From the NCBI RefSeq assembly GCF_039535785.1, contig NZ_BAAAXV010000009.1, positions 2,666,001 through 2,730,000 of the forward strand: a stretch of DNA of 64,000 nt. The letters are read 5' to 3'. A model generated the notes under the pieces. The model worked only from the letters and a program-made list of their open reading frames with translations. It was not told the DNA's origin and did no database searches. Below, in pieces: positions 1 through 7,811 of this stretch (position 1 is the stretch's first letter; every line of letters begins with the position of its first letter). Position numbers and translations under genes: made by a program. The DNA comes from Nonomuraea helvata (lineage in GTDB: Bacteria > Actinomycetota > Actinomycetes > Streptosporangiales > Streptosporangiaceae).

Positions 1-279
1 CTGAAGCAGATCGCCGTCAACGCCGGCCTCGAGGGCGGCGTCGTGGTGGAGCGCGTTCGCAACCTCACCCCGGGTGAGGGCCTGAACGCCGCTTCCGGCG
101 AGTACGTCAACATGTTCGAGGCGGGCATCCTCGACCCGGCCAAGGTGACGCGCTCCGCGCTGCAGAACGCCGCTTCCATCGCGGCGCTCTTCCTCACCAC
201 CGAGGCCGTCATCGCGGAGAAGCCCGAGAAGACCCCTGCCGCTCCGGCCATGCCGGGCGGCGGCGACATGGACTTCTAG
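1..279 (+). CDS. groL: Chaperonin GroEL, C-terminal end (partial)
   Basis: These are the last 92 codons of the 60 kDa chaperonin; the gene begins before the window. The visible part is the C-terminal half of the equatorial ATPase domain, with NAGLEGGVVVERV near the edge, GLNAASGEYVNMFEAGILDP, and the helix SALQNAASIAALFLTTEAVI. It ends in MPGGGDMDF, the Gly/Met/Asp-rich tail usual for actinobacterial GroEL, in place of the GGM repeats of E. coli. GroEL forms the cytosolic ATP-driven folding chamber with GroES. A strong hairpin follows the stop codon. Whether this is the groES-linked copy or a second groEL cannot be told from here. Confidence 0.97.
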   Translation: MKQIAVNAGLEGGVVVERVRNLTPGEGLNAASGEYVNMFEAGILDPAKVTRSALQNAASIAALFLTTEAVIAEKPEKTPAAPAMPGGGDMDF

Positions 280-301
280 GTCTCTCCTCGCCGCAAGAGC
301 G

Positions 302-333
302 AAGGGCGGTCCGGGTCTTCCCGGGCCGCCCTT
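302..333. terminator. Hairpin terminator between groL and the PEBP gene
   Basis: A 14-bp stem (302-315 with 320-333) closes a TCTT loop, with a single G-T wobble. It sits 22 bases after the groL stop and 25 bases before the stop of the convergent gene, so it may serve both strands. There is no long T run, as is usual for actinobacterial terminators. Confidence 0.75.
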
Positions 334-358
334 GTGCGTCTCATGACAGATCCGCTGG

Positions 359-889
359 TCATACCCCGTAGACGGGAATGATGTGGCCGCGGGCCAGGGT
401 GTTGGCGGTGATGTTGAAGCCCACCACCGCCGCGCTGACGTCGCCGTCCACGCCCAGCTTGTCGACCCCCAGCGCGTGGACCGTGAAGACGTAGCGGTGC
501 GGGGCGCCGGGAGGCGGGGCCGCGCCGCCGTACTCCTTCTTGCCGTAGTCGTTGCGGGCGTGGACCGCCCCGGCGGGCAGGCCCTTGAACTCGGGGCCGG
601 TGCCCGCGCCCCCGGGCAGCTCGGTCACGGAGGCAGGCAGGTCGAACAGCAGCCAGTGCCAGAAGCCGCTGCCCGTGGGGGCGTCGGGGTCGTAGCAGGT
701 GACCGCGTAGCCACGGGTCTCGGCGGGCGCGCCCGACCAGCGGAGATGGGGCGACTGGTTCTGGCCCGTCATGCCCCAGTCGTTGAAGGCGTGGAGGTCG
801 CTCAGCCTCTCGCCGTCCCGGACGTCGTCGCTCTCGACCACGAGCGCGGGAACCGACGGCAGGTATTCGTGTGGCAGCGGTGCGGGCAC
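359..889 (-). CDS. YbhB/YbcL-type PEBP family protein
   Basis: A 176-residue cytosolic protein of the phosphatidylethanolamine-binding (Raf kinase inhibitor-like) family. The diagnostic CYDPDAPTGSGFWHW segment near residue 70 carries the DPDAP and H-W signature of the anion pocket, and there is a second conserved histidine near HRYVFTVHAL. The length matches bacterial YbhB/YbcL proteins (about 150-185). The start is GTG at 889, because AGGAGG lies six bases upstream. It follows helD on the same strand with an 80-base gap and could be cotranscribed. The physiological role of this family in bacteria is not settled, so no function beyond ligand binding is claimed. Confidence 0.88.
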   Translation of the reverse strand: MPAPLPHEYLPSVPALVVESDDVRDGERLSDLHAFNDWGMTGQNQSPHLRWSGAPAETRGYAVTCYDPDAPTGSGFWHWLLFDLPASVTELPGGAGTGPEFKGLPAGAVHARNDYGKKEYGGAAPPPGAPHRYVFTVHALGVDKLGVDGDVSAAVVGFNITANTLARGHIIPVYGV

Positions 890-969
890 GGCATCCTCCT
901 AGGGTGAGAGCTGCTTGCCCAGCCATCCTAGAAGCGGCCGTGCCCGCCGCCGGTCAGGTGATCGCGCGG

Positions 970-2979
970 CTACGTCGGCAGCTGCGCGGGCAGCGGCTTG
1001 TCGTGCAGGACCGTCAGCGACGTCACCGCTCGGGTCAGCACCACGTACAGTCTGGCCAGGCCCCGGGGCTCGGCCGCGACGATGTCCGCGGGCTCCACGA
1101 CGATGACGTGGTCGTACTCCAGGCCCTTGGCCAGGGTCGCGGGGACGATCAGCAGGCGGTGCTCCTCGGCGGAGTCCGGGTCGAGCACGGCATGGGGAAC
1201 GCCGGCCAGCGCGCGCGAGACGTCGGCGACCAGGGCGTCCGGGACGATGACGCCGATGGAGCCCTCTTTGGCCAGGGCCTCCGCGGCCGCCTCCGCGACC
1301 GAGCCGCCGGGACGCACGGTGAGCGAGCCGACGCCCGGGCGGAGCGAGCGGGGCGCGGCCAGGTCGGGGGCGATGGAGGGGAGCAGGTGGGCAGCGTAGT
1401 CGAGGACCTCCCTCGGCACGCGGAAGCCGAGCGTCAGCTCGGTCACCTCGCCCTCGCGCTGGCCCAGGTGCTCGAGCACCGACTTCCAGGAGCTGGTCGA
1501 CCACGGGGTCGTGCCCTGGGCCAGGTCTCCGAGTACGGTGGCCGAGCCGTTGCGGCAGCGGCGGCCGAGCGCTCTCAGCTGCATCTCCGAGAGGTCCTGG
1601 GCCTCGTCCACCACCAGGTGGCCGAGGGACGGGGTGCGTTCCATCAGGTCGCGGAGCTCGTCCAGGAGCGCGGCGTCAGCGGCCGACCATTTGGCGGACT
1701 TCCAGCTCCGGTACGGCTTCCGCCAAATGAGCATTTCTTGCTCTTCAGGCGACAAATCGGATTTAGCTGCTTTGACGGCTGCAGCGAGAAATTCCGGGTC
1801 GGAGAGCAGGCGATAAAGGACCTGTTCTGGCGTTAGTTTTGGCCAGACCGTATCCACGAGCTGCTTCACCGGTTTCGACCTGGCCACGGCGTCCTGCACT
1901 CGGTCGTCGGGCGATTCGCCGCGCTGCTCCATTCGCACCAGCACCATATGGGCCAGTCGCTGGGCCAGCGCCGCCCGGCCCGGGTTGTATCGCGTCGTGC
2001 CGCGCAGGGAGGCGACGATCTCGCGTACCTCGTAGTCGGCCACCCGGAAGCGGTACGCCCCCTTCGTGAAGACGATGCCCTCCTCCGGCTTCACGATGTG
2101 CAGCCAGAGCGCGCGCTCGAGCACCGGCGCCATCCTGGCGTCGCCCTTCACGGCCGCCACCATCGGGTCCTCCGGCGCCGCGTGCTCGCCGAGCAGTCCC
2201 GCGACCGTGGTCTGGTCGACCTTGACCTCGCCGAGCGCGGGGAGCACGGAGGAGATGTAGGAGAGGAAGGCGCGGTTGGGTCCGACGATCATGACGCCGG
2301 CCCTGGCGAGGCGCTCGCGGTGGGTGAACAGCAGGTACGCCGCCCGGTGCAGGCCCACGGCGGTCTTCCCGGTGCCCGGGGCACCCTGGACGCATACCGT
2401 CTGGGCGAGGGCGGAGCGGACGATCTCGTCCTGGTCCGGCTGGATCGTGGCGACGATGTCGCGCATCGGGCCGGTTCGGGGGCGTTCGATCTCCTCGGTG
2501 AGGATCTTCGACGGGCCGATCTCGACGCCCTCGCCGAGCGGCTCGTCCTCGAACGCCGTCAGCGCGCCGCCGTGGTAGCCGAAGCGGCGCCGCCGTACGA
2601 CGCTCATGGGGTCGGCGGGGCTGGCCTGGTAGAACGCCCGCGACACCGGGGCGCGCCAGTCGATGACCAGGGGCTTGCTGTGGCCGTCGTGCACGTGGCG
2701 GCGGCCGACGTAGATCGTGCTCGGGAGGTCGTCGTCCGAGGCGCGGTCCAGGCGGCCGAAGAACAGCGGCGTGTCGGGATGGTCGGCGAGCGCAGCCACC
2801 CGCTGGTCGAGGAGGGCCTGGAGGATCTGCTGCGAGACCCAGTCACCCGCCGCGTCGGCGGACAGCGACTGGGCGTGTGCGCGCATGGCCTTGAGCGCGG
2901 CTCTGGACTCTGCCAGGTGGGCCTGCTCGGCGGCGAGCACGTCGGAAGGTATGTCGGGAGCCAACTGGTGTCCGGGCAT
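970..2979 (-). CDS. helD: HelD-like RNA polymerase-associated UvrD-type helicase
   Basis: A 669-residue superfamily 1 helicase-like ATPase of the HelD family, which binds RNA polymerase and frees it from stalled or rifamycin-blocked complexes. N-terminal coiled region (AEQAHLAESRAALKAM), then the HelD-specific VIDWRAPVSRAFYQA segment, Walker A GAPGTGKTAVGLHR, Walker B VVDEAQDLS, and the C-terminal motif AKGLEYDHVIVVEP followed by ARLYVVLTRAV. I chose ATG at 2979 because GGAGG lies eight bases upstream; an in-frame start at 3114 would add 45 poorly coding residues. The PEBP gene follows downstream. I saw no obvious rifamycin-associated element upstream. Confidence 0.92.
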   Translation of the reverse strand: MPGHQLAPDIPSDVLAAEQAHLAESRAALKAMRAHAQSLSADAAGDWVSQQILQALLDQRVAALADHPDTPLFFGRLDRASDDDLPSTIYVGRRHVHDGHSKPLVIDWRAPVSRAFYQASPADPMSVVRRRRFGYHGGALTAFEDEPLGEGVEIGPSKILTEEIERPRTGPMRDIVATIQPDQDEIVRSALAQTVCVQGAPGTGKTAVGLHRAAYLLFTHRERLARAGVMIVGPNRAFLSYISSVLPALGEVKVDQTTVAGLLGEHAAPEDPMVAAVKGDARMAPVLERALWLHIVKPEEGIVFTKGAYRFRVADYEVREIVASLRGTTRYNPGRAALAQRLAHMVLVRMEQRGESPDDRVQDAVARSKPVKQLVDTVWPKLTPEQVLYRLLSDPEFLAAAVKAAKSDLSPEEQEMLIWRKPYRSWKSAKWSAADAALLDELRDLMERTPSLGHLVVDEAQDLSEMQLRALGRRCRNGSATVLGDLAQGTTPWSTSSWKSVLEHLGQREGEVTELTLGFRVPREVLDYAAHLLPSIAPDLAAPRSLRPGVGSLTVRPGGSVAEAAAEALAKEGSIGVIVPDALVADVSRALAGVPHAVLDPDSAEEHRLLIVPATLAKGLEYDHVIVVEPADIVAAEPRGLARLYVVLTRAVTSLTVLHDKPLPAQLPT

Positions 2980-3178
2980 GCGAAAGCGCCTCCCTGGCTG
3001 GTTTCGGAGGTGGTAAAGGCAGCGAATCGGCCAGTCTAGTGGCGACTCTGGGCGGCTTCCAAAGCATTTACCGCCCGTGTCCGGCCCTGCGTCTGACGGA
3101 CTTCTGTCCCGCACCGGCGCGGGAGGAGGTGCGTGGGGGACGGGCGGAGTAGCGGTCGTCCGGGCGGGGTAGGGACGG

Positions 3179-3517
3179 GTGGTGGCGCGGATTCAGCTGC
3201 GTTTCTCGCCGATCATCCCCACGATCGCGAGTTTCCTGCTTGCAGCCCTCTGGGCGCTGTCGGTGTTCGCGGACTGGGGCCTGGAGGCGTTCTGCGCGGG
3301 CGGCGAGTCCGCTTCGACGTGCTCACAACGTCTCGGCACGGTCTCCACGGTGTCAGGGCTGTTCGCCGTGCTCGCCGCCTGCTGCACGGTGGCCGCCTGG
3401 CTCCTCCCGTGGTCCAGGAACGACCCGCGCGCGTTCGGGCGGATCATGGGCGCGGGCGTGCTCTCCTGGATCGTCGCGGAGGGCGTGCTGTTCCTCGGCG
3501 GTCTGATGGTGCGATAG
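3179..3517 (+). CDS. Small hypothetical membrane protein
   Basis: A 112-residue protein with three likely membrane spans (residues about 11-31, 55-75 and 92-110) separated by a short loop holding two cysteines (FCAGG and TCSQR), which could form an extracytoplasmic disulfide. It starts at GTG 3179 or the adjacent GTG 3182. It is divergent from helD, with about 200 bases between the starts. I do not recognise the family; the length and layout resemble small actinobacterial integral membrane proteins of unknown function. Codon use matches its neighbours. Confidence 0.65.
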   Translation: MVARIQLRFSPIIPTIASFLLAALWALSVFADWGLEAFCAGGESASTCSQRLGTVSTVSGLFAVLAACCTVAAWLLPWSRNDPRAFGRIMGAGVLSWIVAEGVLFLGGLMVR

Positions 3518-3716
3518 AAACCAGGCCCCAGCCCTCGGCGTAGCGAGCCCCCTCCGACTGGCCACTAACGGCCAATACCGAAAAAATCGGGCATATCAGG
3601 TGGGTTTGTCGGATCATGGGGGTATGTCGCAGGCGGCGTGATAGTACGCAGGTGAGGGGGGTGGTTCGATTGTCTTCGGCCCGAGGAGTCTCGTGGACGT
3701 GACGCCACGTTGAACA

Positions 3717-3747
3717 TGCCTGGCCGCTCGAGGTGAGCGGCCGGGCA
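3717..3747 (-). terminator. Hairpin terminator of the XPB gene
   Basis: A 12-bp stem (3717-3728 with 3736-3747, one G-T wobble) and a 7-base loop start directly at the stop codon of the XPB helicase gene on the minus strand. There is no T run. Confidence 0.7.
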
Positions 3748-5394
3748 TCACACCTCGCCGAACACGTCGTCAGCGTCGATGATCTGGTACGCGTACCCCT
3801 GCTCGGCCAGGAACCGCTGACGGTGCGCCGCGAACTCCTGGTCCACCGTGTCCCTGCTCACGATCGTGTAGAACCGGGCGCCCCCGCCGTCGGCCTTGGG
3901 CCGCAGCACCCGCCCGAGCCGCTGGGCCTCCTCCTGGCGTGAGCCGAACGTGCCCGACACCTGGATGGCGATGGCCGCCTCCGGCAGGTCGATGGAGAAG
4001 TTGGCCACCTTCGACACCACCAGCACCTGGATCTCCTTGTCGCGGAACGCCTGGTAGAGCCGCTCCCGCTCCTTGATCCGGGTCTCGCCCTTGATGACCG
4101 GCGCGTTGAGGTGCTCGCCGAGCTCGTCGAGCTGGTCGATGTACTGGCCGATGACCAGCACCTGCTCGCCGAGGTGGCGGCGGACCAGCGCCTCGGTCAC
4201 GTGCGTCTTGGACGGCGTGGTGGCGCAGAAGCGGTAGCGCTCCTCCGACTCGGCCATCGCGTACGCCAGCCGCTCCTCGTCCGTCAGCGTGACACGCACC
4301 TCCACGCAGTCGGCGGGCGCGATCCAGCCCTGGTTCTCCATCTCCTTCCAGGGCGCGTCGTACCGCTTGGGACCGATCAGCGAGAACACGTCGCCCTCGC
4401 GCCCGTCCTCGCGCACCAGCGTCGCGGTCAGCCCCACGCGCCTGCGGGCCTGCAGGTCGGCGGTCATCCTGAAGATCGGCGCGGGCAGCAGGTGCACCTC
4501 GTCGTAGACGATCAGGCCCCAGTCGCGGGCGTCGAACAGCTCCAGGTGCGAGTAGACGCCCTTCCGCCTGGTCGTCATCACCTGGTACGTGGCGATGGTG
4601 ACCGGGCGGATCTCCTTCTTCGAGCCGGAGTATTCGCCGATCTCGTCCTCGGTCAGCGACGTGCGCTTGAGCAGCTCGGTCTTCCACTGGTGGGCCGAGA
4701 CCGTGTTCGTCACCAGGATGAGCGTGGTGGCCTGCGCGTGCGCCATGGCGGCCGCGCCGACGATGGTCTTGCCGGCGCCGCAGGGCAGCACGACCACACC
4801 CGAGCCGCCGTTCCAGAACGCGTCCGCCGCCTCCCGCTGGTACGGCCGCAGCGCCCAGCCCTCCTGCAGCAGCTTGATCGGGTGGGCCTCGCCGTCCACG
4901 TAGCCGGCCAGGTCCTCCGCCGGCCAGCCCAGCTTGAGCAGGGCCTGCTTGACGTTGCCGCGGTCGCTCGGGTGCACGATGACCGAGTCGGCGCCGAGCC
5001 GCTCGCCCAGCATCGGCTGGATCTTCTTGGAGCGCAGCACCTCTTCCAGCACCGCCCGGTCGGTGGAGGTCAGCACCAGGCCGTTGACCGGGTCCTTCTC
5101 CAGCCGGAGCCGGCCGTACCTGGCCATGGTCTCGGCGATGTCCACCAGCAGCGCGTGCGGCACGGGGTAGCGGCTGAAGCTGATCAGCGTGTCGATGACC
5201 TGCTCGGCGTCGTGTCCGGCGGCGCGGGCGTTCCAGAGGGCCAGGGGGGTGACGCGGTAGGTGTGCACGTGTTCGGGAGCGCGCTCGAGCTCGGCGAACG
5301 GCGCGATCGCCTTGCGGCACTCGCCCGCGCGTTCGTGGTCGACCTCGAGCAGCAGCGTCTTGTCCGACTGGACGATCAGCGGTCCATCGCTCAC
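3748..5394 (-). CDS. DNA repair helicase XPB (Rad25/ERCC3 family)
   Basis: A 548-residue superfamily 2 DNA-dependent ATPase and 3'-5' helicase, the bacterial XPB type studied in mycobacteria. An N-terminal helicase-associated domain (residues 1-180) is followed by motif I PCGAGKT (204-210), the DEVH box (298-301), TATLVREDG including the RED element typical of XPB (about 325-332), and a second RecA domain with VLVIGQYIDQLDELG and motif VI QRLGRVLRPK. The length is full for the bacterial family. It lies about 4 kb from the helicase-associated WYL-like gene that is its immediate neighbour in mycobacteria. A hairpin terminator abuts the stop. Confidence 0.95.
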   Translation of the reverse strand: MSDGPLIVQSDKTLLLEVDHERAGECRKAIAPFAELERAPEHVHTYRVTPLALWNARAAGHDAEQVIDTLISFSRYPVPHALLVDIAETMARYGRLRLEKDPVNGLVLTSTDRAVLEEVLRSKKIQPMLGERLGADSVIVHPSDRGNVKQALLKLGWPAEDLAGYVDGEAHPIKLLQEGWALRPYQREAADAFWNGGSGVVVLPCGAGKTIVGAAAMAHAQATTLILVTNTVSAHQWKTELLKRTSLTEDEIGEYSGSKKEIRPVTIATYQVMTTRRKGVYSHLELFDARDWGLIVYDEVHLLPAPIFRMTADLQARRRVGLTATLVREDGREGDVFSLIGPKRYDAPWKEMENQGWIAPADCVEVRVTLTDEERLAYAMAESEERYRFCATTPSKTHVTEALVRRHLGEQVLVIGQYIDQLDELGEHLNAPVIKGETRIKERERLYQAFRDKEIQVLVVSKVANFSIDLPEAAIAIQVSGTFGSRQEEAQRLGRVLRPKADGGGARFYTIVSRDTVDQEFAAHRQRFLAEQGYAYQIIDADDVFGEV

Positions 5395-5534
5395 TGGGAT
5401 TCTCCGTGGTGTCGTACGGGGGCCTCGCGCAACAGGACCATCGTCTCCTGATCCCGGCTCCCCCGCTCCGAGACTCCAACAACCCGCGAGCCCGGATTAG
5501 TCCAAGAAGCCCCGCCGAAGTGCTGTGGCCGGGC

Positions 5535-5897
5535 TCAGGAGTGGTCGTCCAGGTAGCCGGCCAGGCCCAGGAAGAGGAAGACAGCGATGCCCAGCACGAA
5601 GCCGACCCCGAACAGGACCCAGCTCCAGATCACCATCGTGCGGGCGGCCTGCGGCTCCGTGCGGGCCTTGCCGAGTGCCAGGCCGGCCAGGATCGCGCCG
5701 GGCAGGCCGAGGATGTTGCAGCACGAGACGAGCGCGAGGAGGTTGAGCACGAGCGAGACGATCGCGTTGGCGCTGGGCCCCTCGTTGCGCGGCGGCGGGG
5801 GATAGCCGTAGCCGTACCCGTACTGCGGGGGCGGCTGCTCACCGTAGGGCGCGCCATAGGGCTGGTACGGATAGCCCGACGGATCTTCCTGGCTCAT
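5535..5897 (-). CDS. DUF4190-type membrane protein
   Basis: A 120-residue protein with a Pro/Tyr/Gly-rich cytosolic N-terminus (residues 1-38, with YQPYGAPYGEQPPPQYG) and two hydrophobic spans (about 45-72 and 85-112), the layout of DUF4190 proteins. The start at 5897 is set by GGAGGTGACC directly upstream; an in-frame start eight codons earlier has no ribosome binding site. It sits downstream of the acyl-CoA synthetase gene on the same strand. The function is unknown. The Tyr/Pro-rich tail is common in actinobacterial membrane proteins of this type. Confidence 0.8.
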   Translation of the reverse strand: MSQEDPSGYPYQPYGAPYGEQPPPQYGYGYGYPPPPRNEGPSANAIVSLVLNLLALVSCCNILGLPGAILAGLALGKARTEPQAARTMVIWSWVLFGVGFVLGIAVFLFLGLAGYLDDHS

Positions 5898-5983
5898 GGT
5901 CACCTCCAGACACGTCAACACTTATCACGGAAATGCGACGTGCCTGACCTGAGTGTGCGATCCGGCAAGGGGATGAGGGGGAT

Positions 5984-7459
5984 CTAGAGCCGCGCCCGCA
6001 GGGCCTTCCTGTCGAGCTTGAGCACGCTCGTGACCGGTACCGAGTCCACGAACCGCACCTCCCGTGGATACTTCACCCGCCCCACCCGCTCGCGCGCCCA
6101 CTCGATGAGCTCCTCGGCCGTCACCGAGGCCCCCTGCCGGAGCTGGACGAACGCCACGACCTCCTCGCCGATCCGCGGCTCGGGCCGCCCCACGACGCCC
6201 GAGACCACCACGTCGGGGTGCCGGTTGAGCGCGTCCTCGACGTCGCGCGGGAACACGTTGAAGCCGCCGCGGATGATCAGGTCCTTCTTCCTGTCGACGA
6301 TGTAGAGGTAGCCGTCGTCGTCCAGGCAGCCGATGTCGCCGGTACGCAGCTCGCCGCCGACCAGCGCGGTGCCCTCGGGGTCCGGCTCGTGCTCGCCCCA
6401 GTAACCGAGCATCAGCGAGTCCCCCGAGACGCAGACCTCGCCGACGTCCCCCATCTCCACCGCCTCGCCGTCGCCGTCGCGGATGGTGATCGTGTAGCCG
6501 GGCAGCGGCAGGCCGACGCTGCCCGCCTTGCGCCCGTCCGGAGGGTTGAACGTGGTGACGGCGCTGGTCTCGGTCAGGCCGTACCCCTCGAGGATCCGCA
6601 CGCCCGGCATCCTGCGCTCGAACTCCTCCAGCACGTCCCTCCCGAGCGGCGCCGCGCCGCAGGTGAGGTACGAGAGGTCGGGCAGCGGGTGCGACTCGAG
6701 CGGCTCGGCGAGGAGCAGCTGGATCATGGTGGGCACGACGGTGCCGAACTGGACGCGCTGCTCGGCGGCCAGCCTGAGGAACGCCTCCGGCTCGAACCGG
6801 CGCATCAGCACCGCCTGCTGCGGCTCCGTGGCGTGCATGGAGGCGACCGAGATGATCAGCCCGTACGCGTGGGAGAGCGGCACGGGCAGCAGGGCGCGGC
6901 TCTTCCCTTCCTGATGGGAGGTGTCCCAGACGTCCTTGGCCACCTTCCAGAGCCCCCGGTGGCTCAGCATGACACCCTTGGCCTTGCCGGTCGTGCCGCC
7001 GGTGTACATGAGGGCCGCCAGATCACCCGGGTCCCGGGCCACCGGGCCGCGTTCGGGCGCCCGTTCCAGCTCGTCCGTGTCCACATAAATCGGGATATCG
7101 GCGGCGGCAGCCCGTACGGTCTCCACCAGCTCGGGCGAGGTGACGATCGCGGACGCGCCGCTGTCGAGCAGGATGTGCCGCAACTCCTCGGCGCCCACCA
7201 GGAACACCACCGGCGTCACCACCGCGCCAGCGGCCCAGAGCGCCTGGTAGATCAGCGGCACTTCCGGCGAGGTCGCCATCATCACGACCACCCGGTCACC
7301 TGGCCTGATCCCCGCCTCGACGAAGCCGCCGCACATCCGGCGCGCCCGCTCGGCGAGCACGTGACTGCGATGCCAGACCCCCTCGTAGAAGACCGCGTCG
7401 TGATCGTCGAAGCGGCCCCATGACTCCTCGGCCAACCGGCCCAACGTTTGCTCGCTCAT
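5984..7459 (-). CDS. Acyl-CoA synthetase / AMP-dependent ligase
   Basis: A 491-residue ANL-superfamily enzyme that activates a carboxylic acid to an acyl-AMP and then, probably, an acyl-CoA. Visible motifs are the P-loop MYTGGTTGKAKGVMLSHRG (Gly for the usual Ser at position 4), GYGLTETSAV, the hinge VDRKKDLIIRGGFNVFP, and a C-terminal VTSVLKLDRKALR with the catalytic lysine. The size fits medium- or long-chain fatty acid CoA ligases; the substrate cannot be read. The start is uncertain: ATG 7459 or the GTG just before it. Neither has a clear ribosome binding site, and a TTG at 7498 is also in frame. Confidence 0.88.
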   Translation of the reverse strand: MSEQTLGRLAEESWGRFDDHDAVFYEGVWHRSHVLAERARRMCGGFVEAGIRPGDRVVVMMATSPEVPLIYQALWAAGAVVTPVVFLVGAEELRHILLDSGASAIVTSPELVETVRAAAADIPIYVDTDELERAPERGPVARDPGDLAALMYTGGTTGKAKGVMLSHRGLWKVAKDVWDTSHQEGKSRALLPVPLSHAYGLIISVASMHATEPQQAVLMRRFEPEAFLRLAAEQRVQFGTVVPTMIQLLLAEPLESHPLPDLSYLTCGAAPLGRDVLEEFERRMPGVRILEGYGLTETSAVTTFNPPDGRKAGSVGLPLPGYTITIRDGDGEAVEMGDVGEVCVSGDSLMLGYWGEHEPDPEGTALVGGELRTGDIGCLDDDGYLYIVDRKKDLIIRGGFNVFPRDVEDALNRHPDVVVSGVVGRPEPRIGEEVVAFVQLRQGASVTAEELIEWARERVGRVKYPREVRFVDSVPVTSVLKLDRKALRARL

Positions 7460-7811
7460 CACATGCCCAACCTGATGTGATCGAGGTTCTGCCGTCAAGT
7501 CTTGACTACTCTCAGTGGACGGGGCGGGGTGGGGGAGTAAATGGCGATATATCTCCCTTGTGGCTATTCTTGTTCTCTCGTTCGTCTAGATCGTGTAATG
7601 GTGGAGATCTAGGGGCCGTGGGGCCTGCCGAGAGCAATGGAGGGCATGATCGACATGTCCGCGACAGCGGCCCTGGCGGTGAGTCCCGCGCGGAAAGCCT
7701 GGTCGGACAGGGTTCGTGACGCTGTGCGACCGTCTGGTATTAAGCGAAAAAACTTGTTAGGCGACGATATTTTCCGTAGAAAAGTTTCCAGTCAACCCTG
7801 AGGTGACTTTC
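7460..7811. other. Intergenic region between divergent genes
   Basis: The space between the acyl-CoA synthetase and the degenerate P-loop gene is AT-richer than its surroundings, chiefly at 7739-7790. It holds a 7-bp inverted repeat CTAGATC/GATCTAG (7586-7592 and 7606-7612) with a 13-base spacer, and one short open frame (7637-7801). It should contain two divergent promoters, but I could not place convincing -35/-10 pairs. Confidence 0.5.
7637..7801 (+). CDS. Possible 54-codon upstream ORF
   Basis: ATG 7637 opens a 54-codon frame ending in TGA at 7799-7801, ten bases before the likely GTG start of the next gene. The first half has the codon bias of the genome; the second half (GIKRKNLLGDDIFRRKV) does not and is AT-rich. 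It could be a short upstream ORF coupled to the next gene, a 5' remnant, or chance. There is no clear ribosome binding site. Confidence 0.25.
   Translation: MEGMIDMSATAALAVSPARKAWSDRVRDAVRPSGIKRKNLLGDDIFRRKVSSQP

Noticed and set aside
4111..5451. A 446-codon frame opposite the XPB gene
   Set aside because: Low-complexity Val/Leu/Arg/Gly composition with no start signal; the opposite strand carries complete helicase motifs.
7420..7719. A 99-codon frame over the acyl-CoA synthetase start
   Set aside because: It overlaps the 5' end of that gene and the divergent promoter region, has low third-position bias and no motif.
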